Below are positions 44,276 to 53,906 of a stretch of DNA of 64,000 nucleotides, piece after piece. Where the stretch lies: NCBI RefSeq assembly GCF_024159085.1, contig NZ_JAMZDE010000005.1, positions 268,967 through 332,966 on the forward strand, in the 5' to 3' direction. The DNA comes from Idiomarina rhizosphaerae (GTDB lineage Bacteria > Pseudomonadota > Gammaproteobacteria > Enterobacterales > Alteromonadaceae). A program made the translations under genes and the position numbers. The notes under the pieces were generated by a model, which saw only the letters and a program-made list of their open reading frames with translations, ran no database searches and was not told the DNA's origin. The first letter of the stretch is position 1; each line of letters starts with the position of its first letter.

Positions 44276-44749
44276 ATGGCAACTATCGACTTAAGCCCTC
44301 TATATCGTAGCAGTGTAGGTTTTGACCGTATGGCATCTTTGCTGGATTCGGCGCTACGCTCAGATACTGGTGCAACCGGATATCCTCCCTACAATATTGA
44401 ACTGGTAGCAGAAAACCAGTACGCCATTACGCTGGCGGTTGCAGGTTTTGAAGAGGATGATCTGGAAATTGAAGTAGAGAACGGCGTGCTTCGTGTGACC
44501 GGCAAAAAAGCCGAAGAAAACGAAAAACGCGAATATCTGCACCGCGGCATTGCAAACCGTGCCTTCGAACGTAAGTTCAGTTTAGCTGAACACATTGAAG
44601 TCACCGGCGCAGCCTTAAAGAACGGTCTGTTAACGGTCGGCTTGGTGAAAAACATTCCTGAAGCCAAGAAGCCGAAACGTATCAACATTGGCAGCTCAAC
44701 TAAAGACCTGCTGGAAGATCGTTCTAAAAGTAAGGAAAGTGCTGCTTAA
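44276..44749 (+). CDS. ibpA: Small heat-shock protein, IbpA-type Hsp20
   Basis: The ATG at 44276 has correct spacing to AGGAG (an ATG at 44270 is too close, and an earlier frame start lies upstream in the leader). The 157-residue protein starts with the IbpA N-terminus (ATIDLSPLYRSSVGFDRM) and has an alpha-crystallin domain (about 35-130: YNIELVAENQYAITLAVAGFE, ITGAALKNGLLTV-like). It then has the IxI-type tail RINIGS. It holds unfolding proteins in a refoldable state for DnaK and ClpB. Control by sigma-32 and a ROSE thermometer is well supported by the sequence. Confidence 0.93.
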   Translation: MATIDLSPLYRSSVGFDRMASLLDSALRSDTGATGYPPYNIELVAENQYAITLAVAGFEEDDLEIEVENGVLRVTGKKAEENEKREYLHRGIANRAFERKFSLAEHIEVTGAALKNGLLTVGLVKNIPEAKKPKRINIGSSTKDLLEDRSKSKESAA

Positions 44750-44766
44750 ACTTAAGCACTGGATGA

Positions 44767-44793
44767 GGGGCGGCAATTAGCCGCCCTGTTTTT
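44767..44793 (+). terminator. Intrinsic terminator of ibpA, with stop codon of the convergent gene in its loop
   Basis: GGGCGGC (44768-44774) pairs perfectly with GCCGCCC (44780-44786), followed by TGTTTTT. The loop AATTA contains the TAA stop (44777-44779) of the minus-strand GGDEF-EAL gene, so terminator and stop codon overlap. Confidence 0.85.
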
Positions 44794-47575
44794 CCTGACG
44801 TTGCCACTCTACTGGGTGCCCACAGACGAACCCCTGGATATAGTCTACGCCCAGCTGAGTGAGCTTAATACGCGCCTCGTCACTTTCCACACCCACTGCA
44901 CATACCTCAATATCAAGAACCTTAGCAATGCGCGCACAACTGGCGACCAGTTCCGCATCAACCGCATCTACCAGCATGTCCTGAACCCAAAACCTATTAA
45001 CTTTAATTTGCGTTAATGGCAGCTGTCGCATAAGCCGGAACGAATTGAAGCCGGTACCAAACTGATCTAAAGCAGTACCAATGCCTAAATCCTTAAGCTC
45101 TCTGAACAGACGGTAAGTTTCATCAAAGTACTTGTCGGCATCAGGCTCTGCCACCTCAAACACCAGTTGCTCCGGCTGTAATATAGAATGCTTCAGGCTT
45201 TGTTCTATAAAGCGAATAAAGTCGACATCTTCGAGGCTTTGTGCGGACAAATTGATATGGCAGCGCCAGGTACGATTAGCCTCAAAGGGTTGTTCATTAA
45301 AATGTTCAATAACTTCCCTGACCAGCCAGCGGTCAGCTTTACCCATAACGCCGGCATTAAGAGCTGCTCGTAAAAACTGCTGCGGAGCAATAGCCTCGTC
45401 GCTTTCGTTACCCGGCAGTCGCAGCAGTAACTCGAAGCAATGCTTATCTTCACTTTTTGCGGCACTGACCAGTGGTTGCGCAAACAACTGCCAGTTTTCT
45501 TCCCGTAACGCTTTTTTCAGCCGCGCTTCCCACTCTTCCTCAGCTTGCCCAATCAAGCGTTTCTGATCGGCTTCGCTGTGCGAATGAACTCGATAGTCAC
45601 CCTGCTGCATTGCCAGCTGCACGGCTTCCCGAGCCTGCCGCATAAGAGTGCTGGAGGCCAGACTTTCGCCGTGACTGTAAGCAATACCGGCGTGACCTGT
45701 CAGCTGAAAAATACGTTTTTCACTACTAAAACGAAACTCTCTGCACACTTGCAGTAAACGATGCGCTTGGGCAAACGCCGCTTGTTCATCTTCGTTCGTC
45801 AGCAACGCAATTTCTGCTTCACTTATGCGTGCGACACGTGCGCTTTTAGGTGCTTTTTGCTGCAAGGATAATGTCAGCTGTAGTATGGCCTGATCACGAC
45901 CGTCAGCGCCGGCTTGATCCGCAATAATCTGCAAACCATTAAGACGAATAATGGTAACGCTGGTTGTCTTTTTTCTATCCAGACGAGATTGTAGCAGGCG
46001 TCGAAACTCGCGCACGTTTAACAGACCCGTTACGGCATCGTGATGTGCCAGAAAGTTAAGATGAACTTCTGCTTCCATACGTTTCGTTACATCGGCCATA
46101 CGTCCGGTATTGTCAGGAAACAATTCAATATCGAGCCACACTTTACGACCATCAAGCCGCTCAATAGAAACCAGTTGGCGCTGCCCTTCAATACTAAAAC
46201 CTTTTGGCCAGTGCATCTGAATCTGTTTCAGAGAGTGAGCCGCCAGAATTTTCATCATTTGCCGGTTAACCTGTTTGAGACTGCCGTCGGGGTTAACCTT
46301 GAACCAACCTTCTCCGGTTCGTTTTAAAATACGCCATAAACGTCGTCTTAAAATTTTGCGGTTACGTTTTAAATTGCTAATGCGCTGTACCAGGCGACTA
46401 AATCGGTAACGCTCAAGCGCCAGCAAAAACATGGTTGTGACTAACGTCAGGCCGCTGTACAACAATAACCCGGAAAGCCCTTCCCATATTGGGTTATAGC
46501 GTGGTGAAACCAACAACCAGGCGGATATAATGGTGAAAACCATCAACACCGTTTGCCATTTATGACCCGCCACGGGCTGTTTCTGCAGGCTACGGCCAAT
46601 AACCACTCCGCCCCAGAGCAGTAGCGCATTAATTTGCCAGGATACAGAGGCCAACCGCCAGGGCTCTGATAACCACGGCAGCAAAATTGTCAGCGCAATA
46701 GCCGCCATCATTACCGCATAACCAATACGGTTGAACCGGGAGAATTTGAAGCGAAAACGCGACCATTCCCATATAAACCAACTAAGAGCCAGAACCAGGA
46801 GCTGGCTTATATACACCTTAAGCTCCGCAGCAATGTCCGGCGAGTATGGTGTGAAGTAAGTAATCCAGATACCGCTGTGTGATAACAGTGCGAGGGTAAA
46901 AGTTAATGTCAGGCCGCCAAAGGAAATTAACAAACGACTACCGAACAACCGCGCTGAAACAGCCGCTGCTAAAGCCAGCAGAATAAGAATACCGGCGTTA
47001 ACCCCCAAAGCTGTTTGTTGCTGCTGTAGGCGCAACTGCAGGTCGCCCGGCTGCCACAGACCTATAGACGGCATTTGCTCCGGCCATTGCTGCACCGACA
47101 CCGCCAACCAGACAATTTTGTTAGCTGGTAAGGTTACCGGCAAAATTTGCTCATGAGACAAATAATTACGCTGTAATAGCGGGGTGGAAAACCGACTGAT
47201 GTTGCTGCTTTCTATTTGCCCATTTTTATCCAGCAAATAAACCCCAACTTGCTCCAGGTAAGGGTCGCCGAAATGCAGGTGAAGAGTAAGCGGCGCGTTA
47301 CTGCGATTAAACAAAGGAACCACGCCCCAGACATTGGGTCGTTCACCGGCGTAATTATGATCCTGCAACTCCTCAGAGCTTAACCAGCGCTGCGGTTCAT
47401 TAATAGCAATGCTCTCAACTTGCAGATTGGCGTTGACCACCCGGTAATTGAAATGTTCATTCAGCATTAGGCGCGAGCTTTGCGGGGAAACGGTCAGAGG
47501 GTCCTGAGCAAAAGCCGGTGGTATCAGAGTTAACGCTAACAGTATTCCGGCAAACAAATAGTTAAACATAACCAT
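44777..47575 (-). CDS. 7TM-DISM / GGDEF / EAL protein, probably enzymatically inactive
   Basis: The 932-residue protein has a signal peptide, a periplasmic DISMED2-type domain (about 30-175), seven helices (about 190-390), a PAS-like linker (about 420-500), a GGDEF domain (about 510-670) and an EAL domain (about 690-925). The GGDEF motif is SEAEI (585-589). EAL reads ELL (715-717), DDFG reads DQFG (Gln838), KID reads KVN (Asn860), and AEGVE reads AVGVE (Val894). At least three PDE metal or catalytic positions are changed, so neither cyclase nor phosphodiesterase activity is expected. It may act as a cyclic-di-GMP sensor or as a CsrD-like regulator. Its start overlaps the 86-residue gene upstream by 14 nt. 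Confidence 0.9.
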   Translation of the reverse strand: MVMFNYLFAGILLALTLIPPAFAQDPLTVSPQSSRLMLNEHFNYRVVNANLQVESIAINEPQRWLSSEELQDHNYAGERPNVWGVVPLFNRSNAPLTLHLHFGDPYLEQVGVYLLDKNGQIESSNISRFSTPLLQRNYLSHEQILPVTLPANKIVWLAVSVQQWPEQMPSIGLWQPGDLQLRLQQQQTALGVNAGILILLALAAAVSARLFGSRLLISFGGLTLTFTLALLSHSGIWITYFTPYSPDIAAELKVYISQLLVLALSWFIWEWSRFRFKFSRFNRIGYAVMMAAIALTILLPWLSEPWRLASVSWQINALLLWGGVVIGRSLQKQPVAGHKWQTVLMVFTIISAWLLVSPRYNPIWEGLSGLLLYSGLTLVTTMFLLALERYRFSRLVQRISNLKRNRKILRRRLWRILKRTGEGWFKVNPDGSLKQVNRQMMKILAAHSLKQIQMHWPKGFSIEGQRQLVSIERLDGRKVWLDIELFPDNTGRMADVTKRMEAEVHLNFLAHHDAVTGLLNVREFRRLLQSRLDRKKTTSVTIIRLNGLQIIADQAGADGRDQAILQLTLSLQQKAPKSARVARISEAEIALLTNEDEQAAFAQAHRLLQVCREFRFSSEKRIFQLTGHAGIAYSHGESLASSTLMRQAREAVQLAMQQGDYRVHSHSEADQKRLIGQAEEEWEARLKKALREENWQLFAQPLVSAAKSEDKHCFELLLRLPGNESDEAIAPQQFLRAALNAGVMGKADRWLVREVIEHFNEQPFEANRTWRCHINLSAQSLEDVDFIRFIEQSLKHSILQPEQLVFEVAEPDADKYFDETYRLFRELKDLGIGTALDQFGTGFNSFRLMRQLPLTQIKVNRFWVQDMLVDAVDAELVASCARIAKVLDIEVCAVGVESDEARIKLTQLGVDYIQGFVCGHPVEWQRQEKQGG

Positions 47576-47822
47576 GCTCCACCAGACGTGCTTCTACTGC
47601 AGCCTCGGGTTCTTCCAAAGCTTGTAACCAGACGGCATCGCAAATTTCCGAGTAGAACAGCAGCCAGTGCCGCTGGTTAATACTCAAACGCCAGCAAAAC
47701 TGGTCGGCAGCCCATTCTTTTTCGCGGATAGTAGCACCAATACGCTCACAAAGTTCGGTTACCCAAAGCTCATGGTCAGCTTCCGGTGGTGTACTTTTTA
47801 GCGTAATGACGTTGTCTTCCAT
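47562..47822 (-). CDS. DUF3630-like small protein
   Basis: The 86-residue acidic protein (HELWVTELCERIGATIREKEWAADQFCWRLSINQ...) resembles small proteins called DUF3630 in Shewanella and Idiomarina-like genomes; I am moderately sure of that. No function is known. It sits between recQ (9 nt upstream) and the GGDEF-EAL gene, overlapping the latter by 14 nt, so it is part of one transcript. No signal peptide or membrane helix is present. Confidence 0.65.
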   Translation of the reverse strand: MEDNVITLKSTPPEADHELWVTELCERIGATIREKEWAADQFCWRLSINQRHWLLFYSEICDAVWLQALEEPEAAVEARLVEHGYV

Positions 47823-47831
47823 TGTTACTAT

Positions 47832-49676
47832 TTACCCGTTAAATAATTGTCGCTCGCTGGCCCCGGACAAGAAAGCTTCCACGGCCTGCATAAACTCATT
47901 GCCATAACGTGCCAGTTTCACTTCCCCAACACCATTGATTTCTAACATATCTTTTGCTGTTGTGGGATAGTGCACACACATTTCTACTAGTGCTGCGTCA
48001 CTGAACACCACAAAAGGCGGCACCTGATCACGGTCAGCAATGTCTTTACGCAACTTGCGTAAACGCCGGAATAAAATTTTATTATAGTCACCCCGGTCGG
48101 TAATTCGGGTTTTGGTTGCGGTTAATTCTATTCGCGGCTTAGCCAGCTCCAACGGCACTTCGCCTTTTAAAACCGGACGCGCGGCGTCAGTCAGTTGCAA
48201 AGCTGCAAAACGCCGAATGTCCTGCAGAATAAGTCCACGGTGAATTAGCTGTCGTAATACCGAAAACCAGTGCTCCTGGGTTTCCGACTTACCTAAACCG
48301 TAAGTGCTCAACTGGTCGTGTCCCAGCTCGAGAACACGCTGAGCTTTTGAACCGCGCAAAACCTCAACCACGTGGTTAATACCAAACTGCTGACCTACGC
48401 GGTACACGCAGCTCAATGCTTTTTGGGCGTCCTCCAGACCGTCGTAGCGCTGCGGCGGGTCCAGACACAAATCGCAGTTTCCACATTCTTTATCGGAGTA
48501 CTCATTAAAATAGTTAAGCACAACCAGTCGTCGGCAAGTTTGCGCTTCAGCCATGGCCTGCATAGCTGAAAACTTTTGCGCCTCGACCAGACGCCGCTGC
48601 TCATTCTCCTGATCTTCTATCATCCGCCTTATCCACTGCGCGTCGCGGGGGTCATAAAGCATTACTGCCTCGGCTGGCAGACCATCGCGCCCGGCACGCC
48701 CTGTTTCCTGATAGTAAGATTCAACGCTGCGGGGAATATCAAAATGAATAACAAAACGAATGTTGGGCTTATTAATACCCATACCAAAGGCCACCGTCGC
48801 AACAACAACGTCGATGTCGTCACGCAGAAACTGGCGCAGAGTACTTTCCTTTATCTGGTGCTCAATACCGGCGTGGTAGGGCGCTGCACGCACTCCGGCT
48901 TGCTGCAGACTTTCCGACAGCTCTTCGGTTTTTTTTCGGCTGCCACAATAAATAATACCAGCGGCACCTTTTTGCTTTTTAACGTAGTCACGAACCTGCT
49001 TCAGCGGCTTGTACTTTTCCTGCACCACATAACGAATATTGGGGCGGTCGAACGAGCTGCGATGTACCAAAGGCTCGCGCAGACACAGCCGTTCGATAAT
49101 ATCGTGCTGAGTGGCAGAGTCCGCGGTCGCGGTTAATGCCATAAAAGGCACATTCGGCAAATAATTACGCAGTACCCCGAGTTTGCCGTATTCAGGCCGG
49201 AAGTCGTGCCCCCACTGGCTAATACAGTGCGCTTCGTCCACCGCAATAAAATTGAGATTTAATGACTGCAGGCGTTCAATAAAAGACGGCTGCAAAACCC
49301 GCTCAGGACTCACATACAAAAGCTTAATGTCACCGTTCTGCAAACCCTGAAATGTTGCCATCGATTCCTGCGACGACACGCCCGAATGCAGGGTTGCCGC
49401 TGAAATATCCAGAGCTTTAAGTGCCTCGACCTGATCCTGCATTAGCGACAGCAATGGCGAAATCACCAGAGTAAGGCCGTCACCACAAATAGCCGGCAAC
49501 TGATAGCATAGCGACTTACCGCCGCCGGTTGGCATCAGCACCAGAGAGTCACGCCCCTGCATAGCGGCCTGCATAATATCCTGCTGTCCATCACGAAACT
49601 GATGATAGCCAAAGATAGATTCAAGCTGCTGCTTAAGCGGATCAAATTGTGTTTTTTCGGCCGTACTGCTGTGCAT
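47832..49676 (-). CDS. recQ: ATP-dependent DNA helicase RecQ
   Basis: The 614-residue protein has the RecQ SF2 core (LMPTGGGKSLCYQLPA, AVDEAHCISQWGHDFRPEY) and the zinc-binding region (CRRLVVLNYFNE, CGNCDLC). A winged-helix RQC domain follows, and the C-terminal HRDC domain is at about 530-600 (PPFVVFSDAALVEMC, LEINGVGEVKLARYG). It unwinds DNA 3'-5' in repair and RecF-pathway recombination. The neighbours yigI and rarD match the classical recQ neighbourhood of gammaproteobacteria, starting divergently 60 nt away. Confidence 0.96.
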   Translation of the reverse strand: MHSSTAEKTQFDPLKQQLESIFGYHQFRDGQQDIMQAAMQGRDSLVLMPTGGGKSLCYQLPAICGDGLTLVISPLLSLMQDQVEALKALDISAATLHSGVSSQESMATFQGLQNGDIKLLYVSPERVLQPSFIERLQSLNLNFIAVDEAHCISQWGHDFRPEYGKLGVLRNYLPNVPFMALTATADSATQHDIIERLCLREPLVHRSSFDRPNIRYVVQEKYKPLKQVRDYVKKQKGAAGIIYCGSRKKTEELSESLQQAGVRAAPYHAGIEHQIKESTLRQFLRDDIDVVVATVAFGMGINKPNIRFVIHFDIPRSVESYYQETGRAGRDGLPAEAVMLYDPRDAQWIRRMIEDQENEQRRLVEAQKFSAMQAMAEAQTCRRLVVLNYFNEYSDKECGNCDLCLDPPQRYDGLEDAQKALSCVYRVGQQFGINHVVEVLRGSKAQRVLELGHDQLSTYGLGKSETQEHWFSVLRQLIHRGLILQDIRRFAALQLTDAARPVLKGEVPLELAKPRIELTATKTRITDRGDYNKILFRRLRKLRKDIADRDQVPPFVVFSDAALVEMCVHYPTTAKDMLEINGVGEVKLARYGNEFMQAVEAFLSGASERQLFNG

Positions 49677-49736
49677 GGTTATATTGACTTCCCGAGTAAC
49701 ATGCTCTTATTGTAAGCGTCCTGTCCGCTAATCACC

Positions 49737-50201
49737 ATGCCGAAAATGGATACACAAACAATACTGACAAAAGTTTCCGAGTTTATGAACACTCAGGTTC
49801 CGTTCCAGGCACTGCTTGGCTTGGAAATTACAGAGTTTAACCCTGCGCGTGGTGAAATTCGGTTTAAATGGCAAGACCAGCTTATGGGCAATGTACCACA
49901 GCGTATGTTGCACGGCGGGGTTACCGCAACAGCCCTGGATACCGCCGGAGGACTGGTCGCTATAGCCGGCATGGTCGACAGGCTGGAGTCTCCTACTGAA
50001 GCTTATTTAATGGAGCGTCTGAGCCGTTGTGGTACTATTGACCTTCGGGTTGATTATCTTCGTCCGGGACGCGGTAACGAGTTCATAGCCAGCGCAACCA
50101 TTATCCGCTCAGGCAATAAAGTAGCGGTGGCGCGGATGGAGTTGCACAACGAAGAAGGCACGCACATAGCGTTCGGAACCGGGACTTATCTGGTCGGCTA
50201 A
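49737..50201 (+). CDS. yigI: YigI-type hotdog thioesterase
   Basis: The 154-residue protein has the PaaI/YigI hotdog fold, with the catalytic-helix motif NVPQRMLHGGVTATALDTAGG and VDYLRPGRGNEFIASATIIRSG. It should hydrolyse acyl-CoA thioesters in the cytoplasm. The start ATG 49737 lacks an obvious ribosome site, and an ATG at 49746 is an alternative. Synteny with recQ and rarD matches that of E. coli yigI. The rarD gene follows 26 nt later. Confidence 0.85.
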   Translation: MPKMDTQTILTKVSEFMNTQVPFQALLGLEITEFNPARGEIRFKWQDQLMGNVPQRMLHGGVTATALDTAGGLVAIAGMVDRLESPTEAYLMERLSRCGTIDLRVDYLRPGRGNEFIASATIIRSGNKVAVARMELHNEEGTHIAFGTGTYLVG

Positions 50202-50227
50202 CGCTGATAAAAAAGGATTCTAGAGAC

Positions 50228-51163
50228 ATGTCCGATGACGCCGTTCGGGCGCGGCAAGGCGTTTTCTTCGCACTTGCTGCCTATACTTTTTGGGGCATAG
50301 CACCGGTTTACTTCAAGCTGGTGAAACAAGTACCTGCGCTAGAAATACTCTCCCATCGAATTATTTGGGCATTTTTGATGGTGTTTGTACTAATAGTTGC
50401 CATGAAGCGACTGGATCGCATTCGCCCTATTCTGAAAAGCCGCAAATTAGTACTGCGCCTAACCCTGGCTACTTGCCTGCTGGGCGGTAACTGGTTTTTG
50501 TTTATTTGGGCCGTCAACAGCAATCACATGCTGGATGCCAGCCTCGGCTACTACATTAACCCGCTATTGAATGTGGCTATCGGAATGGTGTTTTTTGCCG
50601 AACGTATGCGTCGCCTGCAATTAGTTGCCATTGGCATGGCCGTGGTGGGCGTTACCATCCAGATTGTGACCTTTGGCTCAGTACCCTGGGTGGCTTTGGC
50701 TTTAGCGTCTAGTTTTGCCATTTACGGCGCCATTCGAAAACGTCTGCCGGTAGACTCTATTAGCGGACTTTGGCTGGAAACCGCGATTCTATTCCCGGTA
50801 ATGCTCATTTATCTATTTGTGTTTGCCGAATCAGCCAGCAGTGATTTAACCGCTAACCCGTGGACGTTAAACCTGTTGCTCGTTGCCGCCGGGCTGGTCA
50901 CAACCATCCCACTGCTGTGTTTTACCGCAGCGGCACAGCGCCTGCGCTACGCCACGCTGGGCTTTTTCCAGTATATAGCTCCAACATTAATGTTTGCTTT
51001 GGCGGTAGTGGTTTACGGTGAGCCTTTGGAAGAAAGTAAGCTGGTCACTTTCATTATTATCTGGAGTGCGCTGGCACTGTACAGTTTCGATTCTATTATA
51101 CAGCGCCAGCGTGATCGTAAAGCGAAGAAGAAGTTAGCTTCAGCTGAGGCTGGCATCCATTGA
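50228..51163 (+). CDS. rarD: RarD-type EamA transporter
   Basis: The 311-residue protein has about ten membrane helices and the RarD start RQGVFFALAAYTFWGIAPVYFKLV. NWFLFIWAVNSNHMLDASLGYYINPLLNV is also typical of the DMT superfamily (EamA). E. coli RarD was linked to chloramphenicol sensitivity; the substrate remains uncertain. Its 3' end overlaps the convergent osmC gene by 24 nt, which is unusually long. It is probably co-transcribed with yigI. Confidence 0.9.
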   Translation: MSDDAVRARQGVFFALAAYTFWGIAPVYFKLVKQVPALEILSHRIIWAFLMVFVLIVAMKRLDRIRPILKSRKLVLRLTLATCLLGGNWFLFIWAVNSNHMLDASLGYYINPLLNVAIGMVFFAERMRRLQLVAIGMAVVGVTIQIVTFGSVPWVALALASSFAIYGAIRKRLPVDSISGLWLETAILFPVMLIYLFVFAESASSDLTANPWTLNLLLVAAGLVTTIPLLCFTAAAQRLRYATLGFFQYIAPTLMFALAVVVYGEPLEESKLVTFIIIWSALALYSFDSIIQRQRDRKAKKKLASAEAGIH

Positions 51164-51562
51164 GATCTCAGCCTTCAGCACTTTGCTGACAGGACAACCG
51201 TCTTTTGCTTTTTCAGCCAATTTCTGGAATTTATCGTCGTCAATATCCGGTATACTGGCTTTCACCTTCAGATGAATTTTAGCGATACTGAAGCCATCGC
51301 CATCTTCTTCTAACGACACTTCGGCTTTGGCATCAATACTCTCCGGCTCATAGCCAGATTCACCCAGCATTAACGAAAACGCCATGGCGTAGCAGCCTGC
51401 GTGTGCCGCGCCCAGAAGCTCTTCCGGGTTGGTGCCCTTACCTTCTTCAAAGCGGCTCTTAAATGAGTATTGGGTGCTGTCTAAAACACCGCTTTGCGTT
51501 GAAACAACGCCTGAACCTTCTTTTATACTACCTTTCCACTGTGCATTTGCAGAGCGTTTCAT
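51140..51562 (-). CDS. osmC: OsmC-type organic hydroperoxide reductase
   Basis: The 140-residue protein has the OsmC fold and the two redox cysteines: Cys in GAAHAGCYAMAF (about 57) and Cys in AKDGCPVSKVL (about 122). It reduces organic hydroperoxides using thiols in the cytoplasm. OsmC in the strict sense and Ohr are sister groups; the length and the GTNPEELLGAAHAGC region fit OsmC best. Its stop lies inside the rarD coding end. Confidence 0.88.
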   Translation of the reverse strand: MKRSANAQWKGSIKEGSGVVSTQSGVLDSTQYSFKSRFEEGKGTNPEELLGAAHAGCYAMAFSLMLGESGYEPESIDAKAEVSLEEDGDGFSIAKIHLKVKASIPDIDDDKFQKLAEKAKDGCPVSKVLKAEISMDASLS

Positions 51563-51637
51563 AAAATGCCTCCGACATTGTATGTATGTACCTTAAGGGT
51601 AGTCGAAGAATGCGGTTTTTGATCACCTCTTTACACT

Positions 51638-53809
51638 TCAGAAAACGGGATCCAGTCGTGCATAAGCAACAACCAGCCACTTGCTGCCGACATTGTCGAA
51701 GTTAATCTGAATTCTGGATTGCGGACCGGTACCTTCATAGTTCAGCACAGTACCCTCGCCAAACTTAGGATGACGCACGCGCTGGCCTAATGAATAACCG
51801 GTTTGCTCAAAGCTTTCGTGGCTGGCGGCATTGTTGAAGCGACCGTAACTGTTAGGGTTTTCAACTTTAGTTTGCAGCCGTACTTGATGCAGAGTATCCG
51901 CCGGTATTTCACTGATAAAGCGACTGACTTTATGGAACAACTCCTGACCGTAAATACGGCGCTGCTCGGCATAAGTAAGCACTAACTTTTCCATTGCCCG
52001 GGTCATACCGACGTAGCAAAGGCGACGCTCTTCTTCCAGCCTTCCGGGTTCATCCATGGACTGCTGAGACGGGAACAGGCCTTCTTCCACACCGGTCATA
52101 AACACTAAGGGAAATTCCAGACCTTTAGCACTGTGCAATGTCATCAGCTGTACCGCATCCTGATACTCATCAGCCTGTTCTTCACCAGCTTCTAGCGAAG
52201 CGTGTGCCAGAAACGCATTCAACGGTGTCATATCTTCTTCGGCGTCATCCAGAGTGAAGTTTTCGCAGGCGGTGACCAGCTCTTTCAAGTTTTCGACCCG
52301 GGTTTCCGCTTTTTCGCCTTTTTCGGCCTCGTACATGGCCATCAGCCCGCTTTTCTTAATCACTTCATCGCTCAGGCGACCTAACGAAAACTCTTCGGTT
52401 TCGTCGTCTAAACTCTCGATAAAGTCCAGAAACGAACCCACTGCGTTACGCGCCCGCCCGGCTAGCTGCTTTTCGTTGACCATATATTTTGCCGCCTGCC
52501 ATAAGGACTCTTCACGTTCTCGGGCAGCCTGGCGGATCATATCCATAGTACGGTTACCAATGCCTCGCGTTGGTGTATTGATCACTCGTTCAATGGCGGC
52601 GTCATCGTCGCGGTTGCCGAGAATTCGCAAGTACGCTAGTGCGTCTTTTATTTCCTGACGGTCGAAAAAGCGCAAGCCGCCATAAATACGATACGGAACG
52701 CGCGCATGCAGCAACGCTTCCTCTAAAATACGTGATTGTGCGTTACTTCGGTATAAAATAGCCGAGTCCTGTAGCGAACCACCCTGATCACGCCATTCTT
52801 CAATTCGCGCCACAATATAGCGGGCTTCATCCATTTCGTTGAAGCCCGCATACAGGCTTATCGGCTCGCCGTCGTTACCGTCAGTCCATAAGTCTTTACC
52901 CAGACGCCCCGAGTTATTGGAAATAACCGAGTTTGCGGCTCGCAAAATGGTGCTGGTAGAGCGATAGTTTTGCTCCAGACGGATAGTCTCAGAGCCTTCA
53001 AAGTCCGATAAAAACTGATGAATATTCTCGACTTTGGCACCGCGCCAGCCATAAATAGACTGATCATCGTCACCGACAATGGTCACGCTGTTCTGGCTAC
53101 CAGCCAATAATCGGATCCAGGCGTATTGGATGGAGTTGGTGTCCTGAAACTCGTCGACCAGAATATGGCGAAAACGGTTCTGATAGTGCTCGCGGACAAT
53201 GCGGTTATTACGCAGTAACTCGTGTGCGCGCAGCAGCAACTCGGCAAAATCCACCAGGCCGGCTCGGTCACAGCTCTCCTGATACAAAGTATAGATTTCT
53301 TTTAAGGTTTGCTCTGTAGGGTCGTAGGTTTCGATATGCTGCGGGCGCAGACCTTCGTCTTTTTTACCATTGATGTACCACTGTGCCTGTTTTGCTGGCC
53401 AGCGTTTGTCATCCAGATTTAAGCTTTTAATTAAACGCTTAATAAGCCGTTGCTGATCGTCGCTGTCAATTATCTGAAAGTTTTGCGGCAGGCCAACGTC
53501 CATATAATGCGCACGCAATAAACGATGCGCCAGACCATGGAAGGTACCAATCCACATACCGCGCACCGAGCTGCCTACCAGTTGCTCAACCCGTCCGCGC
53601 ATTTCGGCAGCTGCCTTATTGGTAAAGGTAACGGCCAGAATACTAAAGGGCGAATACTGCCGTTCCTGAATAAGCCAGGCAATGCGATGCACCAACACAC
53701 GGGTTTTACCACTACCGGCTCCGGCCAGAACCAGCATGTGACCGTCGGTTGCAGATACGGCCTGCTGCTGTCGTTCGTTTAAATCTGCCAGAAGCGGGTG
53801 TGTACTCAT
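51638..53809 (-). CDS. uvrD: DNA helicase II UvrD
   Basis: The 723-residue SF1A helicase has Walker A in LAGAGSGKTRVLVHRIA, HILVDEFQDTNSIQYAWIR, GDDDQSIYGWRGA, and TLHSAKGLEFPLVFMTG. The C-terminal Tudor-like tail that binds RNA polymerase appears present (GEGTVLNYEGTGPQSRIQINFDNVG). It unwinds DNA 3'-5' in nucleotide excision and mismatch repair. It is the last gene of the lptM-lysA-dapF-DUF484-xerC-yigB run, 97 nt after yigB. Confidence 0.97.
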   Translation of the reverse strand: MSTHPLLADLNERQQQAVSATDGHMLVLAGAGSGKTRVLVHRIAWLIQERQYSPFSILAVTFTNKAAAEMRGRVEQLVGSSVRGMWIGTFHGLAHRLLRAHYMDVGLPQNFQIIDSDDQQRLIKRLIKSLNLDDKRWPAKQAQWYINGKKDEGLRPQHIETYDPTEQTLKEIYTLYQESCDRAGLVDFAELLLRAHELLRNNRIVREHYQNRFRHILVDEFQDTNSIQYAWIRLLAGSQNSVTIVGDDDQSIYGWRGAKVENIHQFLSDFEGSETIRLEQNYRSTSTILRAANSVISNNSGRLGKDLWTDGNDGEPISLYAGFNEMDEARYIVARIEEWRDQGGSLQDSAILYRSNAQSRILEEALLHARVPYRIYGGLRFFDRQEIKDALAYLRILGNRDDDAAIERVINTPTRGIGNRTMDMIRQAAREREESLWQAAKYMVNEKQLAGRARNAVGSFLDFIESLDDETEEFSLGRLSDEVIKKSGLMAMYEAEKGEKAETRVENLKELVTACENFTLDDAEEDMTPLNAFLAHASLEAGEEQADEYQDAVQLMTLHSAKGLEFPLVFMTGVEEGLFPSQQSMDEPGRLEEERRLCYVGMTRAMEKLVLTYAEQRRIYGQELFHKVSRFISEIPADTLHQVRLQTKVENPNSYGRFNNAASHESFEQTGYSLGQRVRHPKFGEGTVLNYEGTGPQSRIQINFDNVGSKWLVVAYARLDPVF

Positions 53810-53906
53810 TAGCGGTCACCTAAATCATTAGTAAGAACTGTATTACGTTATGGCGTCAGTGTAATAGTGCATCACTGTATAAGCAACCAGTAGTTGTTTA
53901 CGTGTT

